Shown: positions 1 through 9,991, numbered from the stretch's first letter. The stretch: DNA of 64,000 nt from an uncultured Candidatus Pelagibacter sp. (GCA_905616395.1 CAJQSQ010000002.1:1-64000); one strand, 5' to 3'. A program made the numbers and translations. Notes: generated by a model from the letters alone, not told the origin.

Positions 1-1
1 A

Positions 2-1105
2 TCTTTTTTAGAAAATAAAGAGTATAATTTTAATAAGGAAAATATACTCACTCAATTACCAGAAAAATTTATAGATGAAGCGATATTGGCCATATCTAGT
101 TGGGATAACTACGCTCCTACTCCACTAATTAGATTAAACAAATTAAACGATGAACTAAAATTCAAAAATATTTACTACAAGGATGAAGATAAAAGATTTG
201 AACTTAAGTCATTTAAGGCGTTAGGTGGAGCCTTTGCTGTTTACAAGATTGCAAGTGAAAAAAATAACATAACAGTTTCGACAGCTACAGCAGGGAACCA
301 TGGCCGATCTGTAGCTTGGGGAGCACAAAGACTAGGTTTAAAATGTAAAATATTTATAAGTGAATTTGTTAGCGAGTCTAGAGCTGAAGCTATGCGCGGT
401 CTGGATGCTGAGGTTATTAGAGTTAAAGGGAATTACGATAATTCATTAAAAGAATGTGTCAAACAATCTAATGCAAATAATTGGGAAATTGTACAAGATG
501 TGTCTTGGGAAGGTTACAAAGAAGTACCAAAATTGATTATGGCTGGGTACACAATAATGGTTAAAGAAATTTTAGATGAAATAAACTCAAATTCAATAAC
601 ACACGTATTTCTTCAAGCAGGTGTTGGGGGAATGGCAGCGGCAATGATTGCTGGCTTTGCAAAATTATCTAAAAATATCCCAAAGTTTATTACTGTTGAG
701 CCAGAAAATGCAGACTGTGTATTTCAAAGTATCAAAAATAATAAGCCTACAACTGTTGATATAAAAAAAGAAACAATAATGGGTGGAATGTCTTGTGGAG
801 ATGTTTCAAGTATTGCCTGGGAAATTTTAAAAAATTCAACTAACTACTGCTTAACTGTACCTGATGAAGCAATCTCAACTACTGTTGCACTGCTAGCAGA
901 AAAGCATTTATCTGATGAAAAAATAATAGCTGGTGAATGTGCTGTGCCAGGTATAATTGCGTTAATAGGCTCATTTAACAATAAAGAATACTTAGATAAG
1001 CTAGAGTTAAATGAACAATCAAATGTACTTTTATTTGGCTGTGAGGGTTTAACTGATAACGCAATGTACCAAAGGCTACTAAGCGATGGATTGCAAAAAA
1101 TTTAA
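2..1105 (+). CDS. Diaminopropionate ammonia-lyase-like PLP enzyme, 5'-truncated by the window edge
   Basis: This is a fold-type II PLP enzyme. The family eliminates ammonia from 2,3-diaminopropionate to give pyruvate. The segment FELKSFKALGGAF supplies the likely Schiff-base lysine, TATAGNHGRSVAWG is the substrate loop, and AGVGGMAAA is the phosphate-binding glycine loop. The frame is open from base 2, about 28 codons before the first usable start (TTG at 86), and those codons read like normal protein. The true start therefore lies outside the window, as expected for a family of about 400 residues. It ends 5 bp before the photolyase gene and is probably cotranscribed with it. A threonine dehydratase or EutB-like role cannot be excluded. 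Confidence 0.8.
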   Translation, partial: SFLENKEYNFNKENILTQLPEKFIDEAILAISSWDNYAPTPLIRLNKLNDELKFKNIYYKDEDKRFELKSFKALGGAFAVYKIASEKNNITVSTATAGNHGRSVAWGAQRLGLKCKIFISEFVSESRAEAMRGLDAEVIRVKGNYDNSLKECVKQSNANNWEIVQDVSWEGYKEVPKLIMAGYTIMVKEILDEINSNSITHVFLQAGVGGMAAAMIAGFAKLSKNIPKFITVEPENADCVFQSIKNNKPTTVDIKKETIMGGMSCGDVSSIAWEILKNSTNYCLTVPDEAISTTVALLAEKHLSDEKIIAGECAVPGIIALIGSFNNKEYLDKLELNEQSNVLLFGCEGLTDNAMYQRLLSDGLQKI

Positions 1106-1110
1106 GTAAT

Positions 1111-2532
1111 ATGACAAAAAAAGCCATTGTTTGGATAAGAGAAGATTTTAGAATTGAAGATAATGAAGCCTTAGCTATTGCAACTCAAAATCATGAGTTT
1201 GTAAGTGCTCTTTATATTTATAACCCAAAAAATTTTGATAAAAAAAGAGAGGCTCAAAAATGGTGGATCTCTAAAGCTTTAGAAAATTTTAACCTAGATC
1301 TAAAAAAATTAAATATCACATTGGAAGTTCAATTAGGTGATGAACTAGAGGTATTGTCAAATTTAAAGAAGAAAGATGATGTTACTGTTTATTGGAGTAA
1401 AGTATATGAACCAGATGTAATTAATAAAGGTAAAAAGATAAGAGATCAATTCATTAAAAATGAAATTCAATATAAATATTTTAAAGGAAATATTCTTGTA
1501 GAATTTCAAGAAATGACTAAAGACGATGGCACACCTTATAAAGTATTCACTCCTTTTTGGAAAAAAACTGAGCAACTTTATATCTCGAAAGTACCATCTA
1601 AATTTATAAAAGTTAAATCAAAAGTAAAAAAAATAAGCATATTTAAAAAATCAATTTCTATAAAAGAAATTTTACCTAAAAAAGATTGGCATAAAAAGTT
1701 TGAGAAATACTGGATACCATCTGAACAAGAAGCTAAAAAATATTTACAACAATTAATAAATAATAAAATCGAGGGCTATGGGGAAGCACGAGATATACCG
1801 GGTGTTAATGGAACCTCAAGATTATCTCCTTTCTTAAAATTTGGCCAAATACATGTGGAGGCAATTTGGAAGAAATGCCAAGACATTAAAATTAAAAAGA
1901 TGGGATATAGAAAATATATTAATGAATTGGGATGGAGAGAATTTTCTCATAGTTTAATTAATTACTTCCCACAAATGCTTAAAGGCAACCTTAGAAAAGA
2001 TTTTGATAATTTTCCCTGGGTTAAAAATGATAAATTTCTTAAAGCTTGGAAAAAAGGTATGACAGGATATCCCATTGTTGATGCAGGGATGAGAGAGCTT
2101 TATGAAACTGGATGGATGCACAATAGAGTTCGAATGATTGTTGCTTCTTTTCTTGTAAAGCATTTAAGAATTCATTGGAACGAGGGTGAAAAACATTTTA
2201 AAAATTGCTTGGTTGATTATAATGAAGCTAGTAACGTTGCTCAATGGCAATGGGTTGCAGGCTGTGGTGCCGATGCAGCTCCTTATTTTAGAATATTTAA
2301 CCCTATTCTTCAGGGTGAAAAATTTGACAAAGATGGAATTTATACAAAGAAATGGGTTCCAGAACTTAAAAACATGCCTAATAAATTTTTATATAAGCCA
2401 TGGGAACTAGAAAACAAATACCAAGAGCAGATTAAAGTTATTGTAGGTGTAGATTATCCAAAACCAATTGTAGACCACGCTGAAGCAAGAAATGCTGCAT
2501 TAGACGCTTTTAAAACAATTAAGAAAAGCTAA
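1111..2532 (+). CDS. phrB: Deoxyribodipyrimidine photolyase (cryptochrome/photolyase family)
   Basis: This 473-residue protein is a light-driven, FAD-dependent repair enzyme for cyclobutane pyrimidine dimers. Residues 1 to about 165 form the N-terminal antenna domain, opening with the typical IVWIREDFRIEDN. The C-terminal half is the FAD-binding domain, with GTSRLSPFLKFG, GWREF, GYPIVDAGMRELYETGWMHN and ASNVAQWQWVAG visible. The conserved tryptophans needed for electron transfer are present. Length is normal for class I enzymes. The stop codon overlaps the convergent yjbQ stop by 4 bp. A light-repair gene fits a surface-ocean organism. Confidence 0.95.
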   Translation: MTKKAIVWIREDFRIEDNEALAIATQNHEFVSALYIYNPKNFDKKREAQKWWISKALENFNLDLKKLNITLEVQLGDELEVLSNLKKKDDVTVYWSKVYEPDVINKGKKIRDQFIKNEIQYKYFKGNILVEFQEMTKDDGTPYKVFTPFWKKTEQLYISKVPSKFIKVKSKVKKISIFKKSISIKEILPKKDWHKKFEKYWIPSEQEAKKYLQQLINNKIEGYGEARDIPGVNGTSRLSPFLKFGQIHVEAIWKKCQDIKIKKMGYRKYINELGWREFSHSLINYFPQMLKGNLRKDFDNFPWVKNDKFLKAWKKGMTGYPIVDAGMRELYETGWMHNRVRMIVASFLVKHLRIHWNEGEKHFKNCLVDYNEASNVAQWQWVAGCGADAAPYFRIFNPILQGEKFDKDGIYTKKWVPELKNMPNKFLYKPWELENKYQEQIKVIVGVDYPKPIVDHAEARNAALDAFKTIKKS

Positions 2533-2948
2533 TCACCTAAATAATGAAGAACAATCAATCTTTTTTGTTTCTCTATTCTATGCTCAAAAAGATATAACCC
2601 CTGCCAAGTTCCAAGTAATAACTCATTGTTTTTAACACTCAAAGAGATTTGATTATTAGTTAACGCGGACTTAATGTGTGCAGGCATGTCATCTTTTCCT
2701 TCAGCTGTATGGATATAAAGGGAATTATCCATTGGCACGAGCTTATTAAAAAAATTTATTAAGTCAGATTGAACATCTGGGTCTGCATTCTCTTGTATTA
2801 TTAGTGAAGCACTAGTGTGTTGAATGCTTATATTGATAATTCCATTGTTAAATTCATTATCATTAACCCATTGATTTGTTTGGTTGGTAAATTCATAAAA
2901 ACTTTGACCATTTGTATCTAATTCTAAATTAAAAAATTTTTGTCTCAT
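2529..2948 (-). CDS. yjbQ: YjbQ/UPF0047 family protein
   Basis: This small 139-residue protein belongs to the YjbQ (UPF0047) family. The core ISIQHTSASLIIQENADPDV and the later HIKSAL and LLLGTWQGLYLFEHR motifs are diagnostic. The family is often labelled a secondary thiamine-phosphate synthase because the E. coli member has weak activity of that kind; the physiological role is unsettled. Its ATG overlaps the stop of the upstream zapE-like gene by 4 bp, which suggests translational coupling. It is the last gene of the run that begins at 9973. Confidence 0.9.
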   Translation of the reverse strand: MRQKFFNLELDTNGQSFYEFTNQTNQWVNDNEFNNGIINISIQHTSASLIIQENADPDVQSDLINFFNKLVPMDNSLYIHTAEGKDDMPAHIKSALTNNQISLSVKNNELLLGTWQGLYLFEHRIEKQKRLIVLHYLGD

Positions 2949-4003
2949 AGCTTGTTATATTTGATAGATGTTAATTCATATAATCGACTAATAGTTCTTT
3001 TAAATATTTTTTTTAAATCCTCCGAGGAACTTAATAAATCTAATTGTAATTGAGATGATATCATTAAAGGTATATTTTTTTCATAAAGAATATCAATTAG
3101 TGTAATAAATCTTTGTTGTTGATTAGAATTATCAATATTAAAAATAGGAATATTTTCTATAACAATAAAATTACACACTTCAGCTACTTTTATATAATCT
3201 TCTGCTCCAATGTTTTTAGAACATAGTTCTTTAAAATCGAAACGTGCTATTCCATTAAAATAATTCTTAATAATAAACTTTCTACTTTTAATAATTAAGG
3301 TCATTTCTTTGTTAGGAAGATTTTTTGTTATTTTTCTAAAAAACTTATTAAGTTTAAAATTTATTGTTTCATTTAATGGAAAAAAATATCTTTCATTTTT
3401 ATTTTTTGAGGATTTTCTATAGTCTTCTTCAATTATTAACTTTGCTTGAAAGCATCTTTCTTTCATTATTTTAATAAAGGGAAGAAATTGATCACGTTGC
3501 AATCCATCTTTGTAAAGATCTTTTAATTTAGCATTTGATGTAAATAAAACTTTTATATTCTCATCAAATATTTTTTTGAATAGGTTACCTAAAATCATAG
3601 CATCTACAATGTTGGTAACCTGAAACTCATCAAAATAAATTAACTTAGATTTACTTTTTAATTTTTTAACAAATTTATCTATGATATTTTCTTTATTATT
3701 TTCTTTATTTTTAAAAACAAAATCATGAAAACTAATCATAAACTCATTAAAGTGAAACCTTTGTTTAGTTTTATCAAAATTATTATAAAAAAAATTCAAT
3801 ATCATAGTTTTACCCACACCCACATCACCCTGTAAATAAAATCCTGTTTTAGAATTCTGTTTAGTAAATATTTTTTTTAAAAGTGATTTATTGAAGTTCT
3901 GATTGTAAAATAAATTCAACTCTTCTATTAGATCTTGTTGATTAGGATTAATTTCTAAATCATTTTTTTTACAATAATTTAGAAATAATTTATTTAAATT
4001 CAT
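2945..4003 (-). CDS. zapE: AFG1/ZapE-family AAA-type ATPase
   Basis: This 352-residue P-loop ATPase has a Walker A motif GDVGVGKT at residues 59-66 and a Walker B LIYFDEF at about 121-127, followed by the family's typical Q-V-T-N. ZapE is linked to Z-ring stability in E. coli, and mitochondrial AFG1 to respiratory-complex quality control. The length matches bacterial members. Its start overlaps the upstream cupin gene by 14 bp and its stop overlaps the yjbQ start. The protein is lysine- and asparagine-rich, as expected for this base composition. Confidence 0.88.
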   Translation of the reverse strand: MNLNKLFLNYCKKNDLEINPNQQDLIEELNLFYNQNFNKSLLKKIFTKQNSKTGFYLQGDVGVGKTMILNFFYNNFDKTKQRFHFNEFMISFHDFVFKNKENNKENIIDKFVKKLKSKSKLIYFDEFQVTNIVDAMILGNLFKKIFDENIKVLFTSNAKLKDLYKDGLQRDQFLPFIKIMKERCFQAKLIIEEDYRKSSKNKNERYFFPLNETINFKLNKFFRKITKNLPNKEMTLIIKSRKFIIKNYFNGIARFDFKELCSKNIGAEDYIKVAEVCNFIVIENIPIFNIDNSNQQQRFITLIDILYEKNIPLMISSQLQLDLLSSSEDLKKIFKRTISRLYELTSIKYNKL

Positions 4004-4427
4004 TTTTTTTTTTAAAATCTATACCATACTCTGACCTAGGCCCTTTTCTTAATCCAAAGGGTCCAGATATAAATAGTGTAAGAGGTTTTGTTCCTGGTTT
4101 AAGATCAACTCTATGCAAATTATTTGCTGACCTAAAACCAATATATCCAGCTGGTCTCCAAAATCTTCCAGTATTTAATGTTTCCCAATAACCTCCACTT
4201 AATATGATGGTTATATATGGAAATGTATGGTTATGGACACCTTCCCCATGATCATCAGCTAACATTTCATGTAATAGAATATTAAATGGAAACCATTTTG
4301 GTCTATGTCTTAATAAGACATAATATCTATTCATCCAAGGTTTGGCTTCATTGAATTTGGGGTGAGAAGGTCCTCGATCTAAAACAACTTTTTTTCTACC
4401 TAATTTATCAAGTAACTTAAGAAACAT
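3990..4427 (-). CDS. Cupin-like protein of unknown function
   Basis: This 145-residue protein has no signal peptide. A cupin-type metal-binding stretch is visible in the centre (DDHGEGVHNHTFPYITIILS), followed by a GGYWE turn and a second half containing NNLHRVDLKPG. This resembles one small beta-barrel with histidine ligands. No specific enzyme family is recognised. It lies in a tight operon between the bamB-like gene (2 bp upstream) and zapE (14 bp overlap), so it may have a housekeeping role. The cupin fold is inferred from the histidine pattern only. Confidence 0.65.
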   Translation of the reverse strand: MFLKLLDKLGRKKVVLDRGPSHPKFNEAKPWMNRYYVLLRHRPKWFPFNILLHEMLADDHGEGVHNHTFPYITIILSGGYWETLNTGRFWRPAGYIGFRSANNLHRVDLKPGTKPLTLFISGPFGLRKGPRSEYGIDFKKKNEFK

Positions 4428-4429
4428 TA

Positions 4430-5731
4430 CTAATTAAATTTAATAATAGAACCATTGCTTATTAAAAAAAGATTATTTTCATTGATAAAGGGCTGTAAAA
4501 TTTTGCCTCCTGAGATTTTTACTACATTCAAGATATTACCTTCGCTACTATTTACAATAATTAATTTTCCATCACTATTAGTTAAGTATATTTTATTCAA
4601 AGCTATAAAAAAACCTGTTGGTTTTATCTGTTTTCTTTTTTTATCTTTATAATCTTTAAATAAATCATTAATTCTAATTATATTTCCTGATTTTTTATCA
4701 ACTACATATAAATATCCTTTTTCAGATATAGTTATTACAAGGTTGCCAATAATAACGGGTTTAAGATCTGAACTAATTTCAGTTTTCCAATTAATTAATC
4801 CTGTCGCTGTATCAATAGAGTAAAATTCATTTTTATTATTAGAAAAAAATATTGTTTTTTCATTGATCACCAATTCTGAATTTGATAATTGAAATGCATT
4901 TTGACTAATATTATTATTTTGTGTGGGGAGCTGCCAAACAAGTTGGCCAGATTTTATATCTACGGCTGTGACATCACCAATAGAATTATTAAAATAAATA
5001 TTTTTTTCATCATGGGCAATTGATATCTTTGTATTTGATTTAGTTAAAGATTCTTCAGTTTTTAAATTCCATATTTCTGATCCATCTTGTATTGATATTG
5101 ATCTTAAAATATTTTTATAATCAACCACATAAAAAACATCATCTTTAATCTTAATGTTTGAGTTAAAAGGAACTATATTTGTTTTTGTCCATAATAGTTC
5201 GCCTGTATCAATATTAATCGCATAATATTTCGCCACATCATCTGTTACGATTAATATATTTTTTTTTACTGCAAAATTTAATCTTGGTTTAATTTTTTTT
5301 TCACTCTTATTGTAAAAATTATTTTCCCATAATATTTTTTGGTTTTCATCATAAAAAATTATTGCACCTTTGTTGTCATAGAAAATTAAATTTTTATTAT
5401 AAAATAAAAGATTAGGACTTATGAAATCAAAATCATTAAATTTAGAAAAATTATATTTTCCAATTTTTTCTAAGACACCCTCATAAGCTAACTCACCCAT
5501 GTCATTTTGATTATTCAAGCTATTTTGATTAAACTTTCCAGTAGATATTTTAACGTAAAGATTTGGATTAAACTCCTCTTCAAGTCTTACTTGTTTAGTT
5601 AAAATAGTTTTGGTATTTTTAATTTGTTTTTGATCTTTGTTATCTTTATCCCAAAAACCTAGTTTTTTACTTGCTGAACAGTTGTTTAAGATTAAGAGGA
5701 TTAAGAGTGATAATAGTACTTTATTCACCAA
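4430..5731 (-). CDS. bamB: BamB-like outer-membrane lipoprotein with PQQ-type beta-propeller
   Basis: This 433-residue protein starts with a lipoprotein signal (LLILNNCSAS, lipidated cysteine at residue 18). The remainder is a series of propeller blades with repeating units such as IDTGELLWTK, IQDGSEIWNL, IKSGQLVWQL and TATGLINWKT. BamB is the propeller lipoprotein of the BAM outer-membrane assembly complex. The neighbouring YfgM-like gene, which overlaps it by 11 bp, is the usual partner in proteobacteria and supports the call. Sequence divergence leaves open another PQQ-propeller lipoprotein. Confidence 0.8.
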   Translation of the reverse strand: MVNKVLLSLLILLILNNCSASKKLGFWDKDNKDQKQIKNTKTILTKQVRLEEEFNPNLYVKISTGKFNQNSLNNQNDMGELAYEGVLEKIGKYNFSKFNDFDFISPNLLFYNKNLIFYDNKGAIIFYDENQKILWENNFYNKSEKKIKPRLNFAVKKNILIVTDDVAKYYAINIDTGELLWTKTNIVPFNSNIKIKDDVFYVVDYKNILRSISIQDGSEIWNLKTEESLTKSNTKISIAHDEKNIYFNNSIGDVTAVDIKSGQLVWQLPTQNNNISQNAFQLSNSELVINEKTIFFSNNKNEFYSIDTATGLINWKTEISSDLKPVIIGNLVITISEKGYLYVVDKKSGNIIRINDLFKDYKDKKRKQIKPTGFFIALNKIYLTNSDGKLIIVNSSEGNILNVVKISGGKILQPFINENNLFLISNGSIIKFN

Positions 5732-6365
5732 GATCTCTATTTAGTCTCTTTTGTGACTCAGCTTTAATTGTGCTGCTAGCATTAGGTAAAACTAAAATCT
5801 GGTTAAAAAACTCTTTAGCTTTTTGTTTTTCACTCTTTGAGTAAAAAAATTCTGCTAGTAAATATAATGCATGGGATTTCCAAATACTTTCAGAATTAAT
5901 TACTGGATTAAGTATCTTTAATAATTCATTTTCACTTACAAAGTCTGAATTAAATAATGCTTTTTTATATATAATTAAATTCTTGATTTCATTTTCAAGG
6001 TTTGTTTTTTCAATTAACTCATTAAATAATATATTTATCTCATCATTGTTTTCTAATAAATTATTGTCTAACAAGTGGTATAAGGCTAGTGGAGAATAAG
6101 TTACATCATTGCTTTTAATAACATTAATCATTTCATCGATTTTTTTTTGTTTATTTTTAGGACTAAGATCTATTAAAGCTAAATTATATTGATTTGCTAA
6201 TTTAATTTTGGTTCTTTCTTTGGATTTTTCAAATGATAGATACCCAATTATAATTACTAATATTATTGAGAAAATTATTATAAGTTTTTTTTTATTATTT
6301 ATAAAAAAATTCTTAATTCTTTCATTTCTTGCGTTTGAATCTATGATTGTAATTTCTTCGTCCAT
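5721..6365 (-). CDS. YfgM-like membrane-anchored tetratricopeptide protein
   Basis: This 214-residue protein has a cytoplasmic N-terminal segment of about 25 residues, one transmembrane helix (about 29-45, KLIIIFSIILVIIIGYLSF) and a helical tail. A short TPR-like signature near the C terminus reads SEKQKAKEFFNQIL. YfgM proteins are periplasmic TPR chaperone-like partners of the Sec translocon and are typically encoded next to bamB, as here. The gene follows acnA by 2 bp. Confidence 0.72.
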   Translation of the reverse strand: MDEEITIIDSNARNERIKNFFINNKKKLIIIFSIILVIIIGYLSFEKSKERTKIKLANQYNLALIDLSPKNKQKKIDEMINVIKSNDVTYSPLALYHLLDNNLLENNDEINILFNELIEKTNLENEIKNLIIYKKALFNSDFVSENELLKILNPVINSESIWKSHALYLLAEFFYSKSEKQKAKEFFNQILVLPNASSTIKAESQKRLNRDLGE

Positions 6366-6367
6366 TT

Positions 6368-9037
6368 TTATATCATATTCCTTAATACATATTGAAGTAT
6401 TCCACCATTTTTATAATACTCTAATTCGTTTTTAGTGTCTATTCTACATAGAGTTTTGATCTTTTTAATATCTCCAGAGGCATATTTTATTTCAACCTGA
6501 ACTTGATCTAATGCATTTATACCCTCTTCTATTTGAAGAACGGTTATTAACTCTGATCCAATTAATTTTAAGTTTATCCTATCGTTTCCTTCGGTAAATT
6601 GTAGTGGTAAAACGCCCATGCCAATTAAATTAGATCTATGAATTCTTTCAAAGCTTTCTGCTATTACAACTTTTACACCTAATAACTTTGTTCCTTTAGC
6701 AGCCCAATCTCTTGACGATCCTGTTCCATATTCTTTTCCACCTATAACAGCAAGGTCTGTTCCTCTTTTTTTATATTCCTCTACAGCGTTATAAACTGGC
6801 ATTACTTTTTCTTCTGGATAAAGTTTTGTAAACCCACCCTCTGTTCCAGGCGCCATTTCATTTCTTATTCTAATATTTGCAAAAGTTCCTCTCATCATTA
6901 CCTCATGATTGCCTCTTCTTGATCCATAGGAGTTATAATCTGCTGGAAGTATTTGATGTTCCATAAAATACTCACCTGTTGGACTTTCTTTTTGAATATT
7001 CCCTGCTGGAGAAATATGATCAGTTGTAACCATGTCTCCTAAAATCAAAAGTGGTCTTGCGTCTTTAATAGGTTTAAACCCTTCTGGCAGATCAGATAAA
7101 TTTTCGAAGAAAGGTGGTTTCTTTATATAAGTTGATCCAGAATCCCAATTGTAAATACTTGTATTTTCAGTTTTAATTTCTTGCCATTGCTTGGGTCCTT
7201 CTGAAACATGTGAATATCTTTTAACAAACATCTCTGCATTAAGAGATGCACTTAATGTATCTTCAATTTCTTTATTTGATGGCCAAATATCTTTTAAAAA
7301 AATATCTTTACCCTCTTTACTTTTTCCTAAAGGTTCCTTGTATAAATCAAATTCCATATGACCGGCAAGTGCATAAGCTACCACAAGTGGTGGTGATGCT
7401 AAATAATTAGCTTTTATATGTGGTGATATTCTTCCTTCAAAATTTCTATTTCCAGATAAAACTGATACAGCGTAGATATTCTCTTTCTCAATCGCATTAA
7501 CAATTTCTTCCGGTAAGGGACCTGAGTTTCCTATGCAAGTCGTACAACCATAACCTACCAGATTAAAACCTAACTTATCTAAAAACACATTTAATCCTGC
7601 TTTTGCCAAATAATCAGTTACAACTTTTGATCCTGGTGCTAATGAAGTTTTTACCCATGGTTTAGTTTCTAAACCAAGTTCTACAGCTTTTTTAGCTAAC
7701 AAACCTGCACCGATTAAAACATTTGGATTTGATGTATTTGTGCATGATGTTATTGCAGCAATCAATATTGATCCATCCTTAATATCATAATCTGTCCCAG
7801 AAACTTTTGAGATACTTTTTTCTTTTCTTTCAGTTGCATCTTCAAGAACTTTTTTAAATCCTGTAGAGGCATCTGTTAATAAAACTTTGTCCTGAGGTCT
7901 TTTGGGTCCTGAAATTGTTGGTACAATTGTTGACATATCTAATGACAATGTATCAGTGAATTCAATTTCATCACTTGCCCACAACCCTTGTTCTTTTGCA
8001 TACTTTTCAACTATATTTACCGTATCTTCATCCCTTCCTGAAAATCTTAAATATTTTAATGTCTCGTCATCGATTGGAAAAAAGCCACATGTTGCACCAT
8101 ACTCTGGTGCCATATTCGCAATTGTTGCTCTATCAGCAAGAGTTAAATTCTTTAAACCTTCTCCATAAAATTCAACAAATTTTCCAACAACACCTTTATC
8201 TCTTAACATTTTTACAATAGTTAGGACTAAATCTGTTGCAGTAGTGCCTTCTGGCATTTTATTCTTAACTTCAAATCCAATTACTTCAGGAATTAACATG
8301 GAAATTGGCTGACCCAACATTCCAGCTTCAGCTTCAATTCCACCAACACCCCACCCAAGAACAGATAAGCCATTAACCATAGTGGTATGACTATCAGTAC
8401 CAACTAACGTGTCAGGAAATAAATAATCTTCATTATTAAATTTTTCAGACCAGACTACTTTTGATAAATATTCTAAATTAACTTGGTGACAAATACCTGT
8501 TCCAGGAGGAACAATTCTAAAGTTATTAAATGCTTGCTGACCCCATTTTAAAAAAGAGTACCTTTCTCCATTTCTTTTAAATTCAATATCCACATTTTTT
8601 TCAAAAGAGTCTGCACCAGCAGACTTGTCTACTTGCACTGAATGGTCAATAACAAGATCTACTGCTGATAGCGGATTAACAGTATTTGGATCTTTATTTT
8701 TTTCTTTGACAGCTTCTCTCATAGCTGCAAGATCAGCAACCGCTGGTATTCCCGTGTAATCCTGTAACAAAACTCTAGCAGGTCTATAAGCTATTTCAGT
8801 TAATGATTTTTTTGTCTTCAACCATTCCTTAATTGCTTCTATTTGGCTTTTAGTGACTGATAGGTCATCTTCGTATCTTAATAAATTTTCTAATAAGACT
8901 TTAAGGGATTTTGGAAGTTTTGAAATACCATCTAAACCATTTTTTTCTGCTTCAGATAAAGAGTAATATTTATATTTTCTATTGTTGATATCAATAGATT
9001 TTAAAGAATTATAAGAATTTTTATTACCCGGTTTCAT
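6368..9037 (-). CDS. acnA: Aconitate hydratase A
   Basis: This 889-residue enzyme is the TCA-cycle aconitase that interconverts citrate and isocitrate using a [4Fe-4S] cluster. Cluster cysteines occur in AAITSCTNTSNPNV and GYGCTTCIGNSGPLPEE. The swivel domain is at the C terminus with GKEYGTGSSRDWAAKG and a nearby arginine-rich substrate loop. The opening KYKYYSLSEAEKNGL matches the AcnA/IRP type rather than AcnB. Length is standard. It lies between the lysE-like and yfgM-like genes with 1-2 bp gaps. Confidence 0.97.
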   Translation of the reverse strand: MKPGNKNSYNSLKSIDINNRKYKYYSLSEAEKNGLDGISKLPKSLKVLLENLLRYEDDLSVTKSQIEAIKEWLKTKKSLTEIAYRPARVLLQDYTGIPAVADLAAMREAVKEKNKDPNTVNPLSAVDLVIDHSVQVDKSAGADSFEKNVDIEFKRNGERYSFLKWGQQAFNNFRIVPPGTGICHQVNLEYLSKVVWSEKFNNEDYLFPDTLVGTDSHTTMVNGLSVLGWGVGGIEAEAGMLGQPISMLIPEVIGFEVKNKMPEGTTATDLVLTIVKMLRDKGVVGKFVEFYGEGLKNLTLADRATIANMAPEYGATCGFFPIDDETLKYLRFSGRDEDTVNIVEKYAKEQGLWASDEIEFTDTLSLDMSTIVPTISGPKRPQDKVLLTDASTGFKKVLEDATERKEKSISKVSGTDYDIKDGSILIAAITSCTNTSNPNVLIGAGLLAKKAVELGLETKPWVKTSLAPGSKVVTDYLAKAGLNVFLDKLGFNLVGYGCTTCIGNSGPLPEEIVNAIEKENIYAVSVLSGNRNFEGRISPHIKANYLASPPLVVAYALAGHMEFDLYKEPLGKSKEGKDIFLKDIWPSNKEIEDTLSASLNAEMFVKRYSHVSEGPKQWQEIKTENTSIYNWDSGSTYIKKPPFFENLSDLPEGFKPIKDARPLLILGDMVTTDHISPAGNIQKESPTGEYFMEHQILPADYNSYGSRRGNHEVMMRGTFANIRIRNEMAPGTEGGFTKLYPEEKVMPVYNAVEEYKKRGTDLAVIGGKEYGTGSSRDWAAKGTKLLGVKVVIAESFERIHRSNLIGMGVLPLQFTEGNDRINLKLIGSELITVLQIEEGINALDQVQVEIKYASGDIKKIKTLCRIDTKNELEYYKNGGILQYVLRNMI

Positions 9038-9038
9038 A

Positions 9039-9629
9039 TTATAAATAAAAAGTTGTGATACAGCTTAATAGAAGCAGTGACATAGCATAATTAAACAACT
9101 TAATAAATTTATCATTTGTCGCGAATTTACTCATAAATTTACCTATAAGCACCCAAAAAATGATGCTAATTATTGCAAATACGAAAGCAACACCAATTAC
9201 CCATAAAGAATAGTTTAAAAAATTATTTCCTGCCTCTACATAAGTTGATACAGATATTATTGCTACGATTACACCTTTCGGATTTAAAAATTGATACATA
9301 AAAGTTTCAATAAAAGTTACAGGGTTGAGACTCCTTTCTTCGGTGTTAGTTTTAGAAAATGATATTTTATAAGCTAAGTAAATAAGAAATACAGTTCCTG
9401 TGAATATTAATGTTTTTTGAATTATTGGATAAAGCTTAAATAAATTTATTAATCCAAAATTCACAATAGTAATCATTGTAGTGAATCCAAAAATGACCCC
9501 CAACATAAGTGGTATAGTTTTTTTTATTCCATGGTTAAAACCTGAGTGTGAAGCAACAATATTATTTGGTCCAGGTGAACAACTGGTTACAAACATAAAC
9601 AAAGAAAGTGACAAAATTTCAGGATGCAT
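9039..9629 (-). CDS. LysE/RhtB-family amino-acid exporter
   Basis: This 196-residue integral membrane protein has five or six hydrophobic helices. The N-terminal SCSPGPNNIVASHSG is the signature of the LysE/RhtB family, and QFLNPKGVIVAI is the second family motif. Members export basic or neutral amino acids and related metabolites. The substrate cannot be read from sequence. It is 2 bp downstream of the csaA-like gene and 1 bp upstream of acnA, so it probably belongs to the same transcript. Confidence 0.85.
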   Translation of the reverse strand: MHPEILSLSLFMFVTSCSPGPNNIVASHSGFNHGIKKTIPLMLGVIFGFTTMITIVNFGLINLFKLYPIIQKTLIFTGTVFLIYLAYKISFSKTNTEERSLNPVTFIETFMYQFLNPKGVIVAIISVSTYVEAGNNFLNYSLWVIGVAFVFAIISIIFWVLIGKFMSKFATNDKFIKLFNYAMSLLLLSCITTFYL

Positions 9630-9631
9630 AT

Positions 9632-9973
9632 TTATGCAATAGGTAATCCATTTTCAGATTCTTGAGATGGATGAATTAATATAACTTTACCTTCTTTATC
9701 AATCGAACCTAAAATGAGAACTTGTGAAACAATACCTGCAATATTTTTCTCAGGAAAGTTACAAATACCTACAACTTGTTTTCCTTTTAAATTTTCTTCA
9801 TTATAATAATGGGTTATTTGTGCAGAAGATTGTTTAATTCCGATTTCTTTGCCAAAATCAACTTCAATAACTAAAGATGGTTTTCTTGCTTTTTCATTTT
9901 TTTTTACAGATATTACGGTTCCAACTCTAATATCTATTTTGTCAAAGTCATCATAGGCTATTTGTTCTTTCAT
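9632..9973 (-). CDS. csaA: CsaA-like tRNA-binding-domain protein
   Basis: This 113-residue protein is a single EMAP/OB-fold tRNA-binding domain. Motifs FDKIDIRVGTVISVK, VDFGKEIGIKQSSAQI and GKQVVGICNFPEKNIAG match CsaA and the C-terminal domain of methionyl-tRNA synthetase. CsaA is described as a secretion-related chaperone in Bacillus, but its role elsewhere is uncertain. It is the first gene of the minus-strand run and is divergent from the argE-like gene with only 18 bp between the starts. Confidence 0.88.
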   Translation of the reverse strand: MKEQIAYDDFDKIDIRVGTVISVKKNEKARKPSLVIEVDFGKEIGIKQSSAQITHYYNEENLKGKQVVGICNFPEKNIAGIVSQVLILGSIDKEGKVILIHPSQESENGLPIA

Positions 9974-9991
9974 ATATTTAATATATAATAG

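Noticed and set aside
7902-8220. Open frames on the plus strand inside acnA
   Set aside because: They are antisense shadows of a highly conserved gene, without ribosome sites or plausible protein sequence.
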